Part shown: positions 34,402-45,374 of the stretch, one piece after another | Numbering within the stretch: the first letter of the stretch is position 1 | How the letters are laid out: each line of letters begins with the position of its first letter | Source of the DNA: Macrotrachela quadricornifera | Taxonomy: Eukaryota > Rotifera > Eurotatoria > Philodinida > Philodinidae | Direction: 5' to 3' | Assembly: GCA_022393335.1 (NCBI GenBank) | Contig: JAJEKB010020945.1 | Coordinates: 1 to 64,000 of the forward strand | Length of the DNA: 64,000 bases | Notes under the pieces: model-generated | What the model saw: the letters and a program-made list of their open reading frames with translations, nothing else | Database searches by the model: none | Told to the model about the DNA's origin: nothing | Translations under genes and position numbers: made by a program

Positions 34402-37400
34402 TTATGTAAAAACATCTACACTATATCTATCAAGAGAGATGTCTTCAAGAACTTTCGTTGCTTCTTCTTCAGTACAATTTTTAAATTCTTCAATAATTTT
34501 GATAAAACATTTTCTTACTGATACACCTAATTTTTTTGCACTTCCACAAGTATAAAATCGTGCACCATCACAATATAATTTAGTAATTTCATGACGATCT
34601 TCCCAAAGTAAATCTTGAACATATTTTTTATTATTATTATTTTCTTGACGAGAAAAAATAGATTTTATTTGTACAGCACCTAATTTCGACCATTTATCAA
34701 GTTCATTTGAATATAAAAAATCATCTTCTAATCGACATCCATAATAAAGTATTGTTGGTCCTATTTCTCTTCCACAAACTAATTGTGCAGCTCGTTCTTG
34801 AATAAAACCACGAAATGGTGCAATACCAGTTCCAGCAGCAATCATAACAATTGGTATTTTTGTATCTTCAGGTGGATGAAATCTAACATTACTTGCTCGA
34901 ACACTACAACTAATTCTTTGACCTTCTTTCAAATTTGAAAGATAATTTGATGCAACACCATAATATTGTCCAAATCCACTTAATGCTGGACTATTAAGTA
35001 TATCAATTGATAATGTAACAACTTCAGAATTCCATAATGGTGAAGATGAAATACTATATTGACGAATACGAAGTGATGGAAGCATTCGAAGATATTGTGC
35101 AAATGAAAGATCACATGATGGATATAATTCAAGAATATCAATAATACTTATTCGTTTATCAAGTATTTCTTTTTCATAATTATCACTAATAAGATTTTGA
35201 AGTTTTTTTTCTTCATCTTCATTTTTACATAAACGAGCAAGTACATCAAGTTGTTTTTTGCTAATTGGTTGTGATAATTCAACATACTCACTTAGAATAT
35301 TAAATACACTAACGGGATAATTAGTTGGAAAAAATGTATCTGTAGAAGAAAGAATTTTAATATAAGTATCATTATTTAAATTAAATCGTTTAAGAATTCG
35401 ATAAATAATTTCAGTTGGATTTATTGGTAAAACAGCAAGATAATCACCAATACGATAAGTTTGCCCTTTTGGAAGTTTTATTTCAAGATGTCTTTTCGTA
35501 GGTCCAATATCATTTGCTTCAATTAAAATATTATTTTTTAAAACAATACCAAAATCAGTTATTTGTCCAAGATTTCGTGTTGAATTAACAAATTCAATTG
35601 AAAGTTTTTCTTCACTAATAACATTTTGTTCATTATTAAATTTTTTTAAATTTTGAAAAAGATTTTCTTTCCAATTTTCAAATGCACCATAAAAATCTCC
35701 ACCACTATCACCAGCACCACGTTCAATAATTCGTTTACCACCAGCTTTTTCAATCATTTCATCAATATAAATTGGAATTTTTTGATATGTATTTACCCAA
35801 TCATGATGACCAGCACCAAATACAGCATAATTTATATCAAGTTCAGGTTTTGATTCAAGATAAGCAACAAATTGTTTGGCATTTTCACATGGTTTACCTT
35901 CATATGAAGCAGTTATTATAATAATAGGTCGATCATTTGAAAGAGATCCAATAGCAGAATCAAGTGTAGATATAGTAGCATTATAACCATAAAGAGGTGC
36001 TTCTGATGCTAATGTTCCTGCAAATGATTCACAAGAACCAGAATTACTACCAAAAAAAATTGACATTGGTCGAAAATTTTTTTTATCAATTTTTTCTTTG
36101 GTTTTTTCAGGAATTTTTTCAGGTTGTTTTATATTTTGTTCAAGTGAAATTCCAACTGATCGACGTGGTCGAACACGTACTTTAAAACCTGCTGGTTTTA
36201 TTGTTAATGTTTGTTTAATTCGAAGATCATAAGATGGATCAACAAATTCAATATTAAAATGTTTAAGAACAAGTGCCATAGCAAGAAGACTTTCTTGCCA
36301 TGCAAATGGACGGCCAATACAAGCACGTTGACCATTACCAAATGGTTTCCAAGAATTTGGTGGAAGATTTTCATATCCACCATCCAACATTCGTTCAGGA
36401 AGAAATTCTTCAGGTCGATCCCATACTTTTGGATCACGATGTAATTGAGATAAAAGAACAAGAATTAAATCATTTTTATGAACTTCATAACCACCAGGTA
36501 AAATAGTAGTATCTTCTTTTGTTTCTAAAGCAAATAATGGTGCTGTAGGTTGTAATCGAAGTGTTTCTTTTAATACGGCATCAATATATTTTAATTTACT
36601 TAATGTATCAACAGTAATTTCATTGTATTGATCAACTTCTGCTTGTGCTTTCTGTAAAGTACGTGGATTTTTAAGAAGATAATATAAAGTAAATGAAAGT
36701 AATCCAGATGTTGTTTCATGTCCTGCAATTAAAAATGTAACCATTTGATAACGAATATTTTCATCAGATAATTGATAACCAGTTTCAGGATCTTTTCCAT
36801 TAATCATTCGATTAAGTAAATCATTAATATTATTTGGATGTGCTCGTCTTTCTTTAACAATTTCATCACATAAATTATGAAGATATGTTATATCATCTTG
36901 ATATTGTCGAGCAGTTCCCATCATAAGTTTATTTTGTAAAGAAAATCGTTGAGCACGTCGACCACTTTCGACAAGTATATTTATCATAGCATCAACAAAA
37001 TGATGCATTGTTTGTTGATAAAAACTATTAAATCGATAATTAAAACTGCATAAAGCAATTGTATCTAAAGTTAATCGAGTAAAATTATCACAAACATCAA
37101 TTTCTTCTCCAGCAAATCTTTCCCATCGAAGAATAAGTTGTGATGATATATCCATCATAGCTGGAAACATATCACGAATTGCTTGAGGACCAAAAGCAGG
37201 CATTAAAATTTTATGAGCAAGTTTCCAATTTGGTTCTGAAGTATGTGCAGTAAATAATCCATCACCAGTTAATGCTCTTAATTCATGTAAAGCTTGACTA
37301 ATTTGTTTATCAAATTTCGATTCATCACATACAACATTACTAATTTCCTGACTTGATACTATTATAATATGTCGACGAAATATAGTCAATCGAAAAATAC

Positions 37401-37512
37401 TACCATAAAGTTTTTGTAATTTTTGCAATGATTCCAAAAAATGATCACTATTAACATCTTTTAAATTACCAATCAAAAATGTTTCTTCAGGTTGTGGAAT
37501 TGGTTTGCTCAT
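34402..37512 (-). CDS. Self-sufficient cytochrome P450-NADPH reductase fusion (CYP102/CYP505 type), 1036 aa
   Basis: One uninterrupted frame. The P450 domain (about 1-450) has the O2-binding helix AGHETTSG (263-270), ExxR (316-319) and the heme loop FGNGQRACIG with Cys398. Like P450 BM3 it keeps Phe in GLFT (87) and GKDPETG (239-245). A short linker (about 450-480) leads to an FMN/flavodoxin domain (FFGSNSGSCESFA 486-498, VFGAGHHDWVNTYQKIP 564-580). The FAD/NADPH reductase follows: RQYS (817-820), GVASNYL (852-858), AAGTGIAPFRGFIQER (892-907). BM3-type enzymes hydroxylate or epoxidise fatty acids with electrons passed internally from NADPH. The C-terminus is YSVDVFT, so the ring expected to stack on FAD is Phe, not the Trp of BM3 and most CPRs. 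Animal P450s and reductase are normally separate, and this gene has no introns, so acquisition from bacteria or fungi is likely. Base composition matches the host, so any transfer is old. Confidence 0.95.
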   Translation of the reverse strand: MSKPIPQPEETFLIGNLKDVNSDHFLESLQKLQKLYGSIFRLTIFRRHIIIVSSQEISNVVCDESKFDKQISQALHELRALTGDGLFTAHTSEPNWKLAHKILMPAFGPQAIRDMFPAMMDISSQLILRWERFAGEEIDVCDNFTRLTLDTIALCSFNYRFNSFYQQTMHHFVDAMINILVESGRRAQRFSLQNKLMMGTARQYQDDITYLHNLCDEIVKERRAHPNNINDLLNRMINGKDPETGYQLSDENIRYQMVTFLIAGHETTSGLLSFTLYYLLKNPRTLQKAQAEVDQYNEITVDTLSKLKYIDAVLKETLRLQPTAPLFALETKEDTTILPGGYEVHKNDLILVLLSQLHRDPKVWDRPEEFLPERMLDGGYENLPPNSWKPFGNGQRACIGRPFAWQESLLAMALVLKHFNIEFVDPSYDLRIKQTLTIKPAGFKVRVRPRRSVGISLEQNIKQPEKIPEKTKEKIDKKNFRPMSIFFGSNSGSCESFAGTLASEAPLYGYNATISTLDSAIGSLSNDRPIIIITASYEGKPCENAKQFVAYLESKPELDINYAVFGAGHHDWVNTYQKIPIYIDEMIEKAGGKRIIERGAGDSGGDFYGAFENWKENLFQNLKKFNNEQNVISEEKLSIEFVNSTRNLGQITDFGIVLKNNILIEANDIGPTKRHLEIKLPKGQTYRIGDYLAVLPINPTEIIYRILKRFNLNNDTYIKILSSTDTFFPTNYPVSVFNILSEYVELSQPISKKQLDVLARLCKNEDEEKKLQNLISDNYEKEILDKRISIIDILELYPSCDLSFAQYLRMLPSLRIRQYSISSSPLWNSEVVTLSIDILNSPALSGFGQYYGVASNYLSNLKEGQRISCSVRASNVRFHPPEDTKIPIVMIAAGTGIAPFRGFIQERAAQLVCGREIGPTILYYGCRLEDDFLYSNELDKWSKLGAVQIKSIFSRQENNNNKKYVQDLLWEDRHEITKLYCDGARFYTCGSAKKLGVSVRKCFIKIIEEFKNCTEEEATKVLEDISLDRYSVDVFT

Positions 37513-37936
37513 ATTGTTTATTTATGTATAAGAATTTATAATTTTATAAATTTGTAACTGAAAAATTAAAAAAAAAAAGACAGTCACTTAAATATAAAGA
37601 ATATCTTAGAAAAATACTCTGATAGAATATGATTATATTCAAAGGATAAAAAAATTTAAAACTATTGAAGATTTATGTATTTTATTTTAATCTTTCGTCT
37701 GCTTTAAGATTCGTACATAGAGTTAAATATTTCGTATTTGATACATTTGATCATTTTTTCTTTAATTCGAAATATCAAATATATCTTAAGTTATAACTAA
37801 AAAGCATAAAGAATTTTTTAGAGAATGATCAATTTTCTTTAAAAGATATTGTTTTGAGTGGATGAAAATTGAAAACTTTATCTGTTTAAATGAATAGGTT
37901 ATTATCCAAATTGAAAAAAATAATAATCATTCTCAT
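37513..37936. other. 5' flank of the P450 gene
   Basis: AT-rich. No promoter motif can be assigned with confidence. It ends at the hAT-like element. Confidence 0.35.
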
Positions 37937-39501
37937 CAGCGGTGTAGCTAACCTTATGCCATTGCCCAATAGTTAAAGTTATTACCCGATGATTTTTGGA
38001 AACTATAGCAACTGCTCAAATGCTAAAAATTCTTGATAAAGTGTGTTTGAAAATATAATTGACGTTATTTTAGTAAATCGTCTTCTATAGCGATTTAATC
38101 AATTAAGAACATTCGGATGATTATCATCTAAAGCCACTAAATCCAAATTTTTGAATTATTTGGATGTTTTGTAATAAAGTTAGTTTCAAACGATTTTCTG
38201 GCACTCTCTACTAGTGGTGAAGTAAGGAGATGACTAGGTAGGGACTCGAGCTTCTACTAAAAAAAATTATTGAAGTTAGTTATTCTTCTCACTAACCTAA
38301 TAGATCAAACAGAGTATAAGTAAGAATAATTATTCGTAATTATTTGCTAGAATATAGATTAAATAGACGTTTGTAAAGAAATAGTGCATTGTATTACTTC
38401 AAAACATTTCGTTCTTTAATATCCATTCCTGTTTTGATTGAATAATGGTTGAAAAGACTATTTATCATTCATTATGACTAAATTTCTACCATCTTTATGA
38501 ACAATAGGATTTATACTTTCGAAGAAAAGCCTTTCCTCTTTTTCTTTCTGTTTTTGTTATATTCTGCACGAAATTTATTATCGAATAAAGATATGACATG
38601 AGATATTTATTGTAATATGGTATACGAATCATATTGAAATAAAACTGTCGTGTTATATATCTACTCAGTAATAAAATCGATGCAATGTACGATAGCATAG
38701 AAAGAGGAGAGAAAGAATTTTGTCCAATGATGTAACTGCTTTAACGAAAATATGCGAGCAAAACTTCACTAAAATAAAGATTATCAATAAATTTGCAAGA
38801 GATTGAGTAGGAGTTCACCATTTGAAAAAATGGGGAGGATGTATCGAGTTGTGTCTTGCAGATATTTTGATATGGTTTTCAGAGAGTTTTGTTTTGAACA
38901 TCATAGAATTTCATCCAGAGCATGAAGTCATTACAATAAATTTTCAATTTTGAAACATTTATTTGACCTATCGATTACAGATCTGGAAAACAGGGCTACT
39001 CGAGCACTATTAGAATCGGTTCATAATGCATCATAGACATTTACTTACGAAAAGTTAAGCAATTTTTTGATACAATTAGCAGAAAAGTTTGTTTTTCGTT
39101 ATGTAGAGATGAAAGTTTACTTTATAGATCCATCTGAAAACGTATGTTTTTTTGAATAAATCGGAAAAAATTCAAAAACCGTCAGAAATCTGATGAGACA
39201 GGGCTTGTTGTGGTGTTACCTACACTTTTCAATAGTGATCACCGTATATCTCCTCATGCTCCCATCAAAAGATATTTGTGTCTCTTTATTTGAAATGAAT
39301 ATTACACAATAATTTTCAGCTGTAGCAACGATTGGGGCTAAGTATCTTCAGAACTTTTCTTAGTTTGAGAGACACGAATCTCTCTTCAATAAATACTCGT
39401 TTGTTATATTAGTATTAAACTTTAAGAAATTGTGGCCCAATCCTCGGAATAGTTAAGTAGGGAAACGGTCCAGCGATAAAAAATTCCTGGCTATGCCACT
39501 G
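37937..39501. mobile_element. hAT-like DNA transposon relic, 1,565 bp
   Basis: The left end CAGCGGTGTAGCTAACC and the right end (complement CAGTGGCATAGCCAGG) are imperfect inverted repeats of the CAGYGGYRTAGCY type common in hAT elements. They are flanked by an 8-bp near-duplication (ATTCTCAT 37929-37936; ATTCACAT 39502-39509), the length hAT transposases generate. I found no recognisable transposase inside, so it is a relic or non-autonomous copy. It lies about 420 bp upstream of the P450 start codon. Confidence 0.7.
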
Positions 39502-39679
39502 ATTCACATGAATCAAGTAACTTTTATCATTCATATTGTTATACATGCTATGTATACGAAAGAAAATATTCATTTTCGTATTCAGTTACGAAATGACTGA
39601 AAAGAAAATGAAAGTAACTATATGACGAAGAAAATAAATGAATGGATTTTTCTTTGTAAAATGAATATCTTATAATAGA

Positions 39680-40505
39680 TCGATAAAAGTGGCTACCATT
39701 TTATATATATATCAATGAATTACAAAGACATACCGTATCTGCCGGGAGTTCTATAAACACTATCTAAAAAAAAGTTACTTGATATTTTTGTTGATCATAA
39801 GAATAGTGATAATAATCGTTTTGTCGCTATTTAAATAGTCTAACGATTTTCATTCTTCTTTTAAATGTGATTTGTTTTCGTTCTGTTTAAAAGTATAAAT
39901 ATGATTCGTTCGTGCAAAAAGTATGTACGAGCACAACAAGAATGTTAACCTTACTCTTACTATTTTTATTCTCTATAAAGTCATGTGTATCACGACAAAA
40001 TAGGTCAGCTGTTTGCTTCTAAATATCTTTCTGTGTTCGTCTTATTATTAAATAAGATTGTTGTGCACGTTATCCATGAGAAAGAAAACATTCGTTTTCA
40101 ATAACAGACGATAAAAAGTGCTACCAGTGACTCGATGAATAAGTGACTACTATTTTAATCAATTACATTATTAAATTATATTTCTACCAGAAGTTCTATG
40201 AACACCACCTAAATAAAACTTACTTGATATTTTATTGATCAAAAAAATATTGATAATAATCGTTTTGTCATTACCTGAGTAGTCTAATGATTTGCATTGT
40301 TCTTTTATATGTGATTTTTTTTCGTTCTGTTTGAATGTGTACATACGATTCGTTCGTGCAAAAAGTACGTACGAGTATGACAAAGATGTTGACCTTACTT
40401 GTACTATTTTTATTCTGTATAACGTCATGGAAATCAAGAAGAAAAGTGTCTGATTGATTACTAATATCTTTCTATGTTTGTCTTAGTATTAAGTAGGATT
40501 CTAAA
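39680..40505. repeat. Tandem direct duplication, units of about 390 bp
   Basis: Unit 1 (about 39680-40070) and unit 2 (about 40107-40505) are direct copies at moderate divergence. Examples are GATAATAATCGTTTTGTC in both, ATTCGTTCGTGCAAAAAGTA in both, and AATATCTTTCTGTGTTCGTC versus AATATCTTTCTATGTTTGTC. Neither codes for protein. Confidence 0.75.
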
Positions 40506-41119
40506 ATAAGATTCTCTATTAATATCAATTAAATCTACCGCACTATTGATATAATTAAAATTATTATTTGATATTTCAAACTGAAAATTAGGAGTAAATG
40601 GCATCATTAATAACGATTACCTATGCAAAAATAAGAATAATCATTAGTCTTTAAAGCGATAATATAATCCAGATGAATTATATCAGATAGTGCTATTTAA
40701 AATATTATCAGATTTGGAATACAACAGAAATGGTATATATATGTCATCAACAATCTTTTCTTGATAATTTCATATAATTTATTGCATGTCAAGCATTGTA
40801 ATCATTACGATAACCGATATGATCGTTTACAAGGTAAAATACCGATCATTAATCATTTATTTTGCGAATGAAATCAAATTTGAAAATTTCTTTGATGATG
40901 TGAAACCATATCAACTGAGATTTTTTTCGTCTCAATCAGTGAGTTAATTGAAAGAATTGATGATAATTGATTACTTTCAACATCTGAGCAGTAACGAAAG
41001 CTCATCTCTGAACGATGCTATTGCGTTTCAATAACTGACAATCTTTCACACAAATTCATAGAATGATACAGAATCTAATGTAAAAATACAAACAAAATTT
41101 CTTCCTTTTCTTTATTTGT
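40506..41119. other. Intergenic, no gene seen
   Basis: AT-rich. No repeat or open frame of note. Confidence 0.35.
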
Positions 41120-41458
41120 TTAATAGGACAAAAGTGTAATTACTCTAGTTGAATTTGTCGTTCTCCTAGATAAACAATCTTTCCTAATGCAATCAAATCG
41201 ATGGCTTTTTTGACACAATTATTGCTCAAGTGCATGTAAACGATTTTCTAATTGATTATCTGTTTCCATTGGTTTTACTAAAATTATTTCTTGTATAATA
41301 ATTGTTCCATTGCAATCATTATCAGAATTACAAAGATTGTGATTGGTTACATGTATTATAAACATTTGTCTAGAAATTAAAAGAAACTCGTATTTGATTA
41401 AAAATAAAAAATCTGTCGTCTTATCTATTAGGAAGGTCATCGTCGATATTGTCATCAT
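41120..41458 (-). pseudogene. Unidentified decayed gene fragment
   Basis: The minus strand reads NHNLCNSDNDCNGTIIIQE and on to LVKPMETDNQLENRLHALEQ, then TAA. Beyond it, in the same frame, it continues with coding-like LCQKSHRFDCIRKDCLSRR to a second stop. Upstream, a TTAATTTCTAG acceptor is present, but the matching donor reads AG|ATAAG instead of AG|GTAAG. A lost donor plus an internal stop suggest a dead gene. I do not recognise the family; the spaced Cys residues hint at a small secreted protein. Confidence 0.35.
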
Positions 41459-42976
41459 TCTGACATGACGAGGTCAGTTTTATTTCAAGATAAATTTAAT
41501 TTCGAAGTCAAAGGTATGATTGATTGAAAATGACCATTAATAGAAAAATGTTTGAATTGGTATAGTAATGTATATCATTATCTTTTATTTACTTTCATAT
41601 TAGTTCTCTTCATTAAGATTTTCGCTTCTCTTATTATTCATCTTTATGTATATAATTTGGTGCTTATTAATTTTACAATTTCATTAATTTTTTTAATTAG
41701 AATTTATTCATAACTAACTATTAAAATGAATAGATCTAAACATCACAAATCTTTGAAAAACAGCTTAAACGACTAACAAACTGTTAAATACACCAGATAA
41801 CGTTAATGAATTTCACCATGACCATCAATCTATAATTTATCTCAAATCTTGAACTTCACCTAATATTGTTCTCTTCATTAATATATATCATTGCCTTGAT
41901 GACAAATTGTGTTTTATATCAATCCTATATTGTCATAATGAACCAGTTTAAATTTCATTTTAAGATAAAATTTTTGTTTTAACTCTTAAATAATTATTAA
42001 CAGAGATTAAACTAATGTCGATATCTCAATTTGAATGTAAGATATTCATCTGCAGATTCCTCAATAGTTTTTTCAAAGATTTAGAAAAAAAATAATTATC
42101 TTCATAATCCATATTGAAAACCTTTTATAGATGGATTATTAAATTATTGTTAAGACTAATAGATGTATCTCAATAACAATGAAGAAGATTTTTTAGATGA
42201 TATTATAAATAATCCTAAATATTCTTTGAATGTTAATTGAAAAACAAATCATTTATATCAAAAGAATAAAATAAATGAAATAAGAATTGATTCTAATCAA
42301 ATATTAAAAACAAATCTATCGTTTTATGTCAATATAGAGTATTATTCGAGTGTTAAGAGTAGGACAAAATCTTCTTTTCTTTTTTCATTGGCACAGTGAG
42401 ATGACTTGAGAACAAGTAAAACAGGAAAAGAATCATGTTACTTCAAAGAGTAATGTAGTTACATACAATTTTTTTATAAAATGACGTTATTTAAAACGAA
42501 CGTAAACTTGAAAGAAAAAGCCATCTGCACCGCGATGGTTTTTAAAAAAATGTTTCGAATTTGACTACTGCGACTGTATTAGACTAGAGATAATGTTAGT
42601 GGTCTATCAAATTCATTCAATCTGAGGTTGCTTTATTTTTAAACATTGAAATTCTATTAAATTTATGTAGTTTTTCAATGTATTCAGAAAAGAATATTGC
42701 CGCTATGATTTTTTAAAAAACTCTGCCGCTACCGCGGCAGTACCACTATGAACATCTCTGTAAAACATTAATATCTTTTATTACAATAATATCATCAGAT
42801 CAGTTTAAAGATATAGTTTTTTTAAGAGTGAAAATTCTTTTATGTATTTGATTAAAAAAAAGTAATAATTGGGAGGGTATTTCTTTTTGTACAAAAAGAG
42901 TTATTCTAGTATAAGAGTTAGAAACAGAACAAAGAAATCAAACATAGCAAATAAAGATTAAAACTTATTATTAGCT
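41459..42976. other. Intergenic, no supportable gene
   Basis: AT-rich. A somewhat GC-richer patch at about 42520-42760 (CTGCACCGCGATGG; CTGCCGCTACCGCGGCAG) may be an old repeat with weakly inverted ends. Confidence 0.35.
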
Positions 42977-43554
42977 TCATTTTGAATCTTGGAATTTTCC
43001 TTGCTTTATCATCTTTTCAACAGCTAACTTGACTCCAGCCATTTGTTGTTTGACGTTTTGATTCTCAGCTTGAAGTAGATTAACTTATACTTGTAAGCCT
43101 TGATTAGCAATACTAAACTGATTAAACCATGTTTGTAAACCGATATTGGTAGCATCGAGTTGATTAACCTATGTTTATAGATACTCAGATCAAACGTTCC
43201 GACCGTCGAAAATGGCGTCCCATGCGGTCTGAAACGGCAAAAACGGTGTATTAAGGCACTAATTCTCAGCGTATTTCACCGTAATCCGCCAGCTCGTTTT
43301 ACGAGCTCGCGTAGAACGGCCCATAATGGCGCCATTTTCTTTGTCATGAGCACTGATTACTCATTTCAAGATCATCATAAGCTAATTGTACATCTCCAAG
43401 TTCTGTTCTTAGATCTGTATTAGCAGCATCAAGTATATCATGAGATGCTTGTAATTATCGAATATCTCTTCTGAGATTTTTATAAGAGTGTTTGGATTTT
43501 CATTTCCGACTCGATACATATAGGATATCGATATGTTGGAAATCGAGGTTCCAT
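42977..43554 (-). pseudogene. Decayed coiled-coil gene interrupted by a MITE
   Basis: From ATG 43554 on the minus strand: MEPRFPTYRYPICIESEMK, then a frame change. KSKHSYKNLRRDIR, a stop and LQASHDILDAANTDLRTELG follow, then YDDLEMSNQ. After the GC-rich insert it resumes with VNQLDATNIGLQTWF and, after a stop, LLQAENQNVKQQMAGVKL to the end. The Leu/Ala heptad pattern with Gln, Asn and charged residues points to a coiled coil. Several stops and the insertion make it non-functional. Family unknown. Confidence 0.5.
43208..43339. mobile_element. GC-rich miniature inverted-repeat element
   Basis: The ends GAAAATGGCG and CGCCATTTTC are inverted. Inside is a perfect 17-bp hairpin, AGCTCGT-TTT-ACGAGCT (43291-43307). 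This 132-bp patch is clearly more GC-rich than anything nearby and splits a decayed coiled-coil reading frame. Confidence 0.65.
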
Positions 43555-45374
43555 TATTTAACTACTCTTAAAAAAGAGTATATACTAAAACTGTACTGAA
43601 AGATTGTGAAACCAATGGAAGAAACTTTTATTAATTATAATAAAGCTAAGCACGAGTAGGTTTAAACTGTTAAAAAAATGTGAAAGAGTCTACTTTCATT
43701 GATAATGAATTGTTTCTTGTAATTAAATGATATACGTAAAGAAAGTAAGTATAATGAAATGAATGACATTACACTAGATTGAACTAAGAGTCATTTCTTT
43801 TATTCATCCTTTGTCAGCCAAAACTAAGAATAATAGATGACGCTGCATTCATTGTAAATTTTTTTTAATCTTTTTCTTCACTCCTTTTCATAAGCTCTTA
43901 CTGTTCACAGTGACCAACAAAATATCGTGTTCTACTTATTCATTGTATTACTACTTCACAGGATTTCTCTTTTGAATCGTTAATAAAAACATCCATTCAT
44001 TCAATTGAACATGCAATAAGAACAATAATTTTACTTTATAGAAATACTAAGATGTTACAGAAATGAATTAACAAAAGAAAAAGACACTTATTTATGTAAT
44101 CTTTTCTGTAAAATATAACTGAGTTTCTCTTAATAGATAGTTCCGCTCTAAAACGTTTTTGATATGAAGTGAATGATGCAATTTTATTAGATGTTTAATT
44201 AGTTATCATAATATTGATTTTTTGAATAAGTATGTACAAAAAGGGAAAGTTTTTATTCGTAATGTATTTTGAAATAGATTTGCTTGAAAGGATCAATAGC
44301 TCCGAAACTATAGTAAAGATTTTCTTATGTTCGGAGAACATTTTCAGATAAACGCGAGTTTGATCGGAAAATATTTCTTGTTGATTTTGTACAAAGAAAT
44401 TAATGATTTTATTTTTTTTGCTGCTTTTAAAAGGATTCAAAGCTATCTGAAATCATTGCCCATAAATTCTAATAAATACTTCGAAATGAAATAGAAAAAC
44501 AAAATACTTCTTACATAGTTTTGCTCTAAAAAATCATATAATTTCATCATACTTTTCATTTCCTTAGTAATATCAAATGAATACAATAATAAAATACACG
44601 ATGTGGATTTGAATGAAGTTGAAAAATGCTGGACAAATAATATCGTGTCAAATCCATGAGCCTCGGTTAGTTCTATTCTGAAGCAAAAATGATTGTGTGG
44701 TGTACTGAGAATACATTGTTAAATAAATTGTCTTCTCCTATTGTGATTATCGAAGTTACTAATCTTGAGACATGACTGATAGATCCGAACTTCTCACACC
44801 AAAAAAACTCTTTTATCATAAGTAAGGATGCCAATCATTTTCTGAATCACAAAAACCTGTAGTTACACTTGAATCTTTTCTAAAGACATGTGTTTTTTTG
44901 ACGTTTTATCTTGACACATGCATAAATATATTGACACAGATTAATGTGCGAATATCGACTAAAAAAAGTCAAATATGCAGCTAACTTCATCGTTGTATTT
45001 TAATATAGTATCTTTATTTACTTAAAAAGAACTATTCAAACATGAAAATGACAACAGAAAAGCGTGGTATATAAATACTATTCACTTTTAAATCAATTCA
45101 TATGTATTACAAAAGCTATTTTTCGAAAGAGTGTCTGTATTTAACTTATTATATGTATAATTAAATTGACAGAACATCATTCTTTCAATGTTCTATTTAT
45201 TCAAATAACATTGCATACTGATGATATAAATTCTAGTTCTTGATCAGGTCAAAGTCGATGTTAAAGAATTTACTTATCAAATGACTATGATATGTCAGAA
45301 AATTAGAAAATAGCAAGAAAATATTCGATAACTATTCGATTTATAAAAGAGAACGTTAATAATCAAACTTTATT
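43555..45374. other. Intergenic, no supportable gene
   Basis: An 81-codon minus-strand open frame (44195-44440) shows no recognisable motif. AT-rich throughout. Confidence 0.35.
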
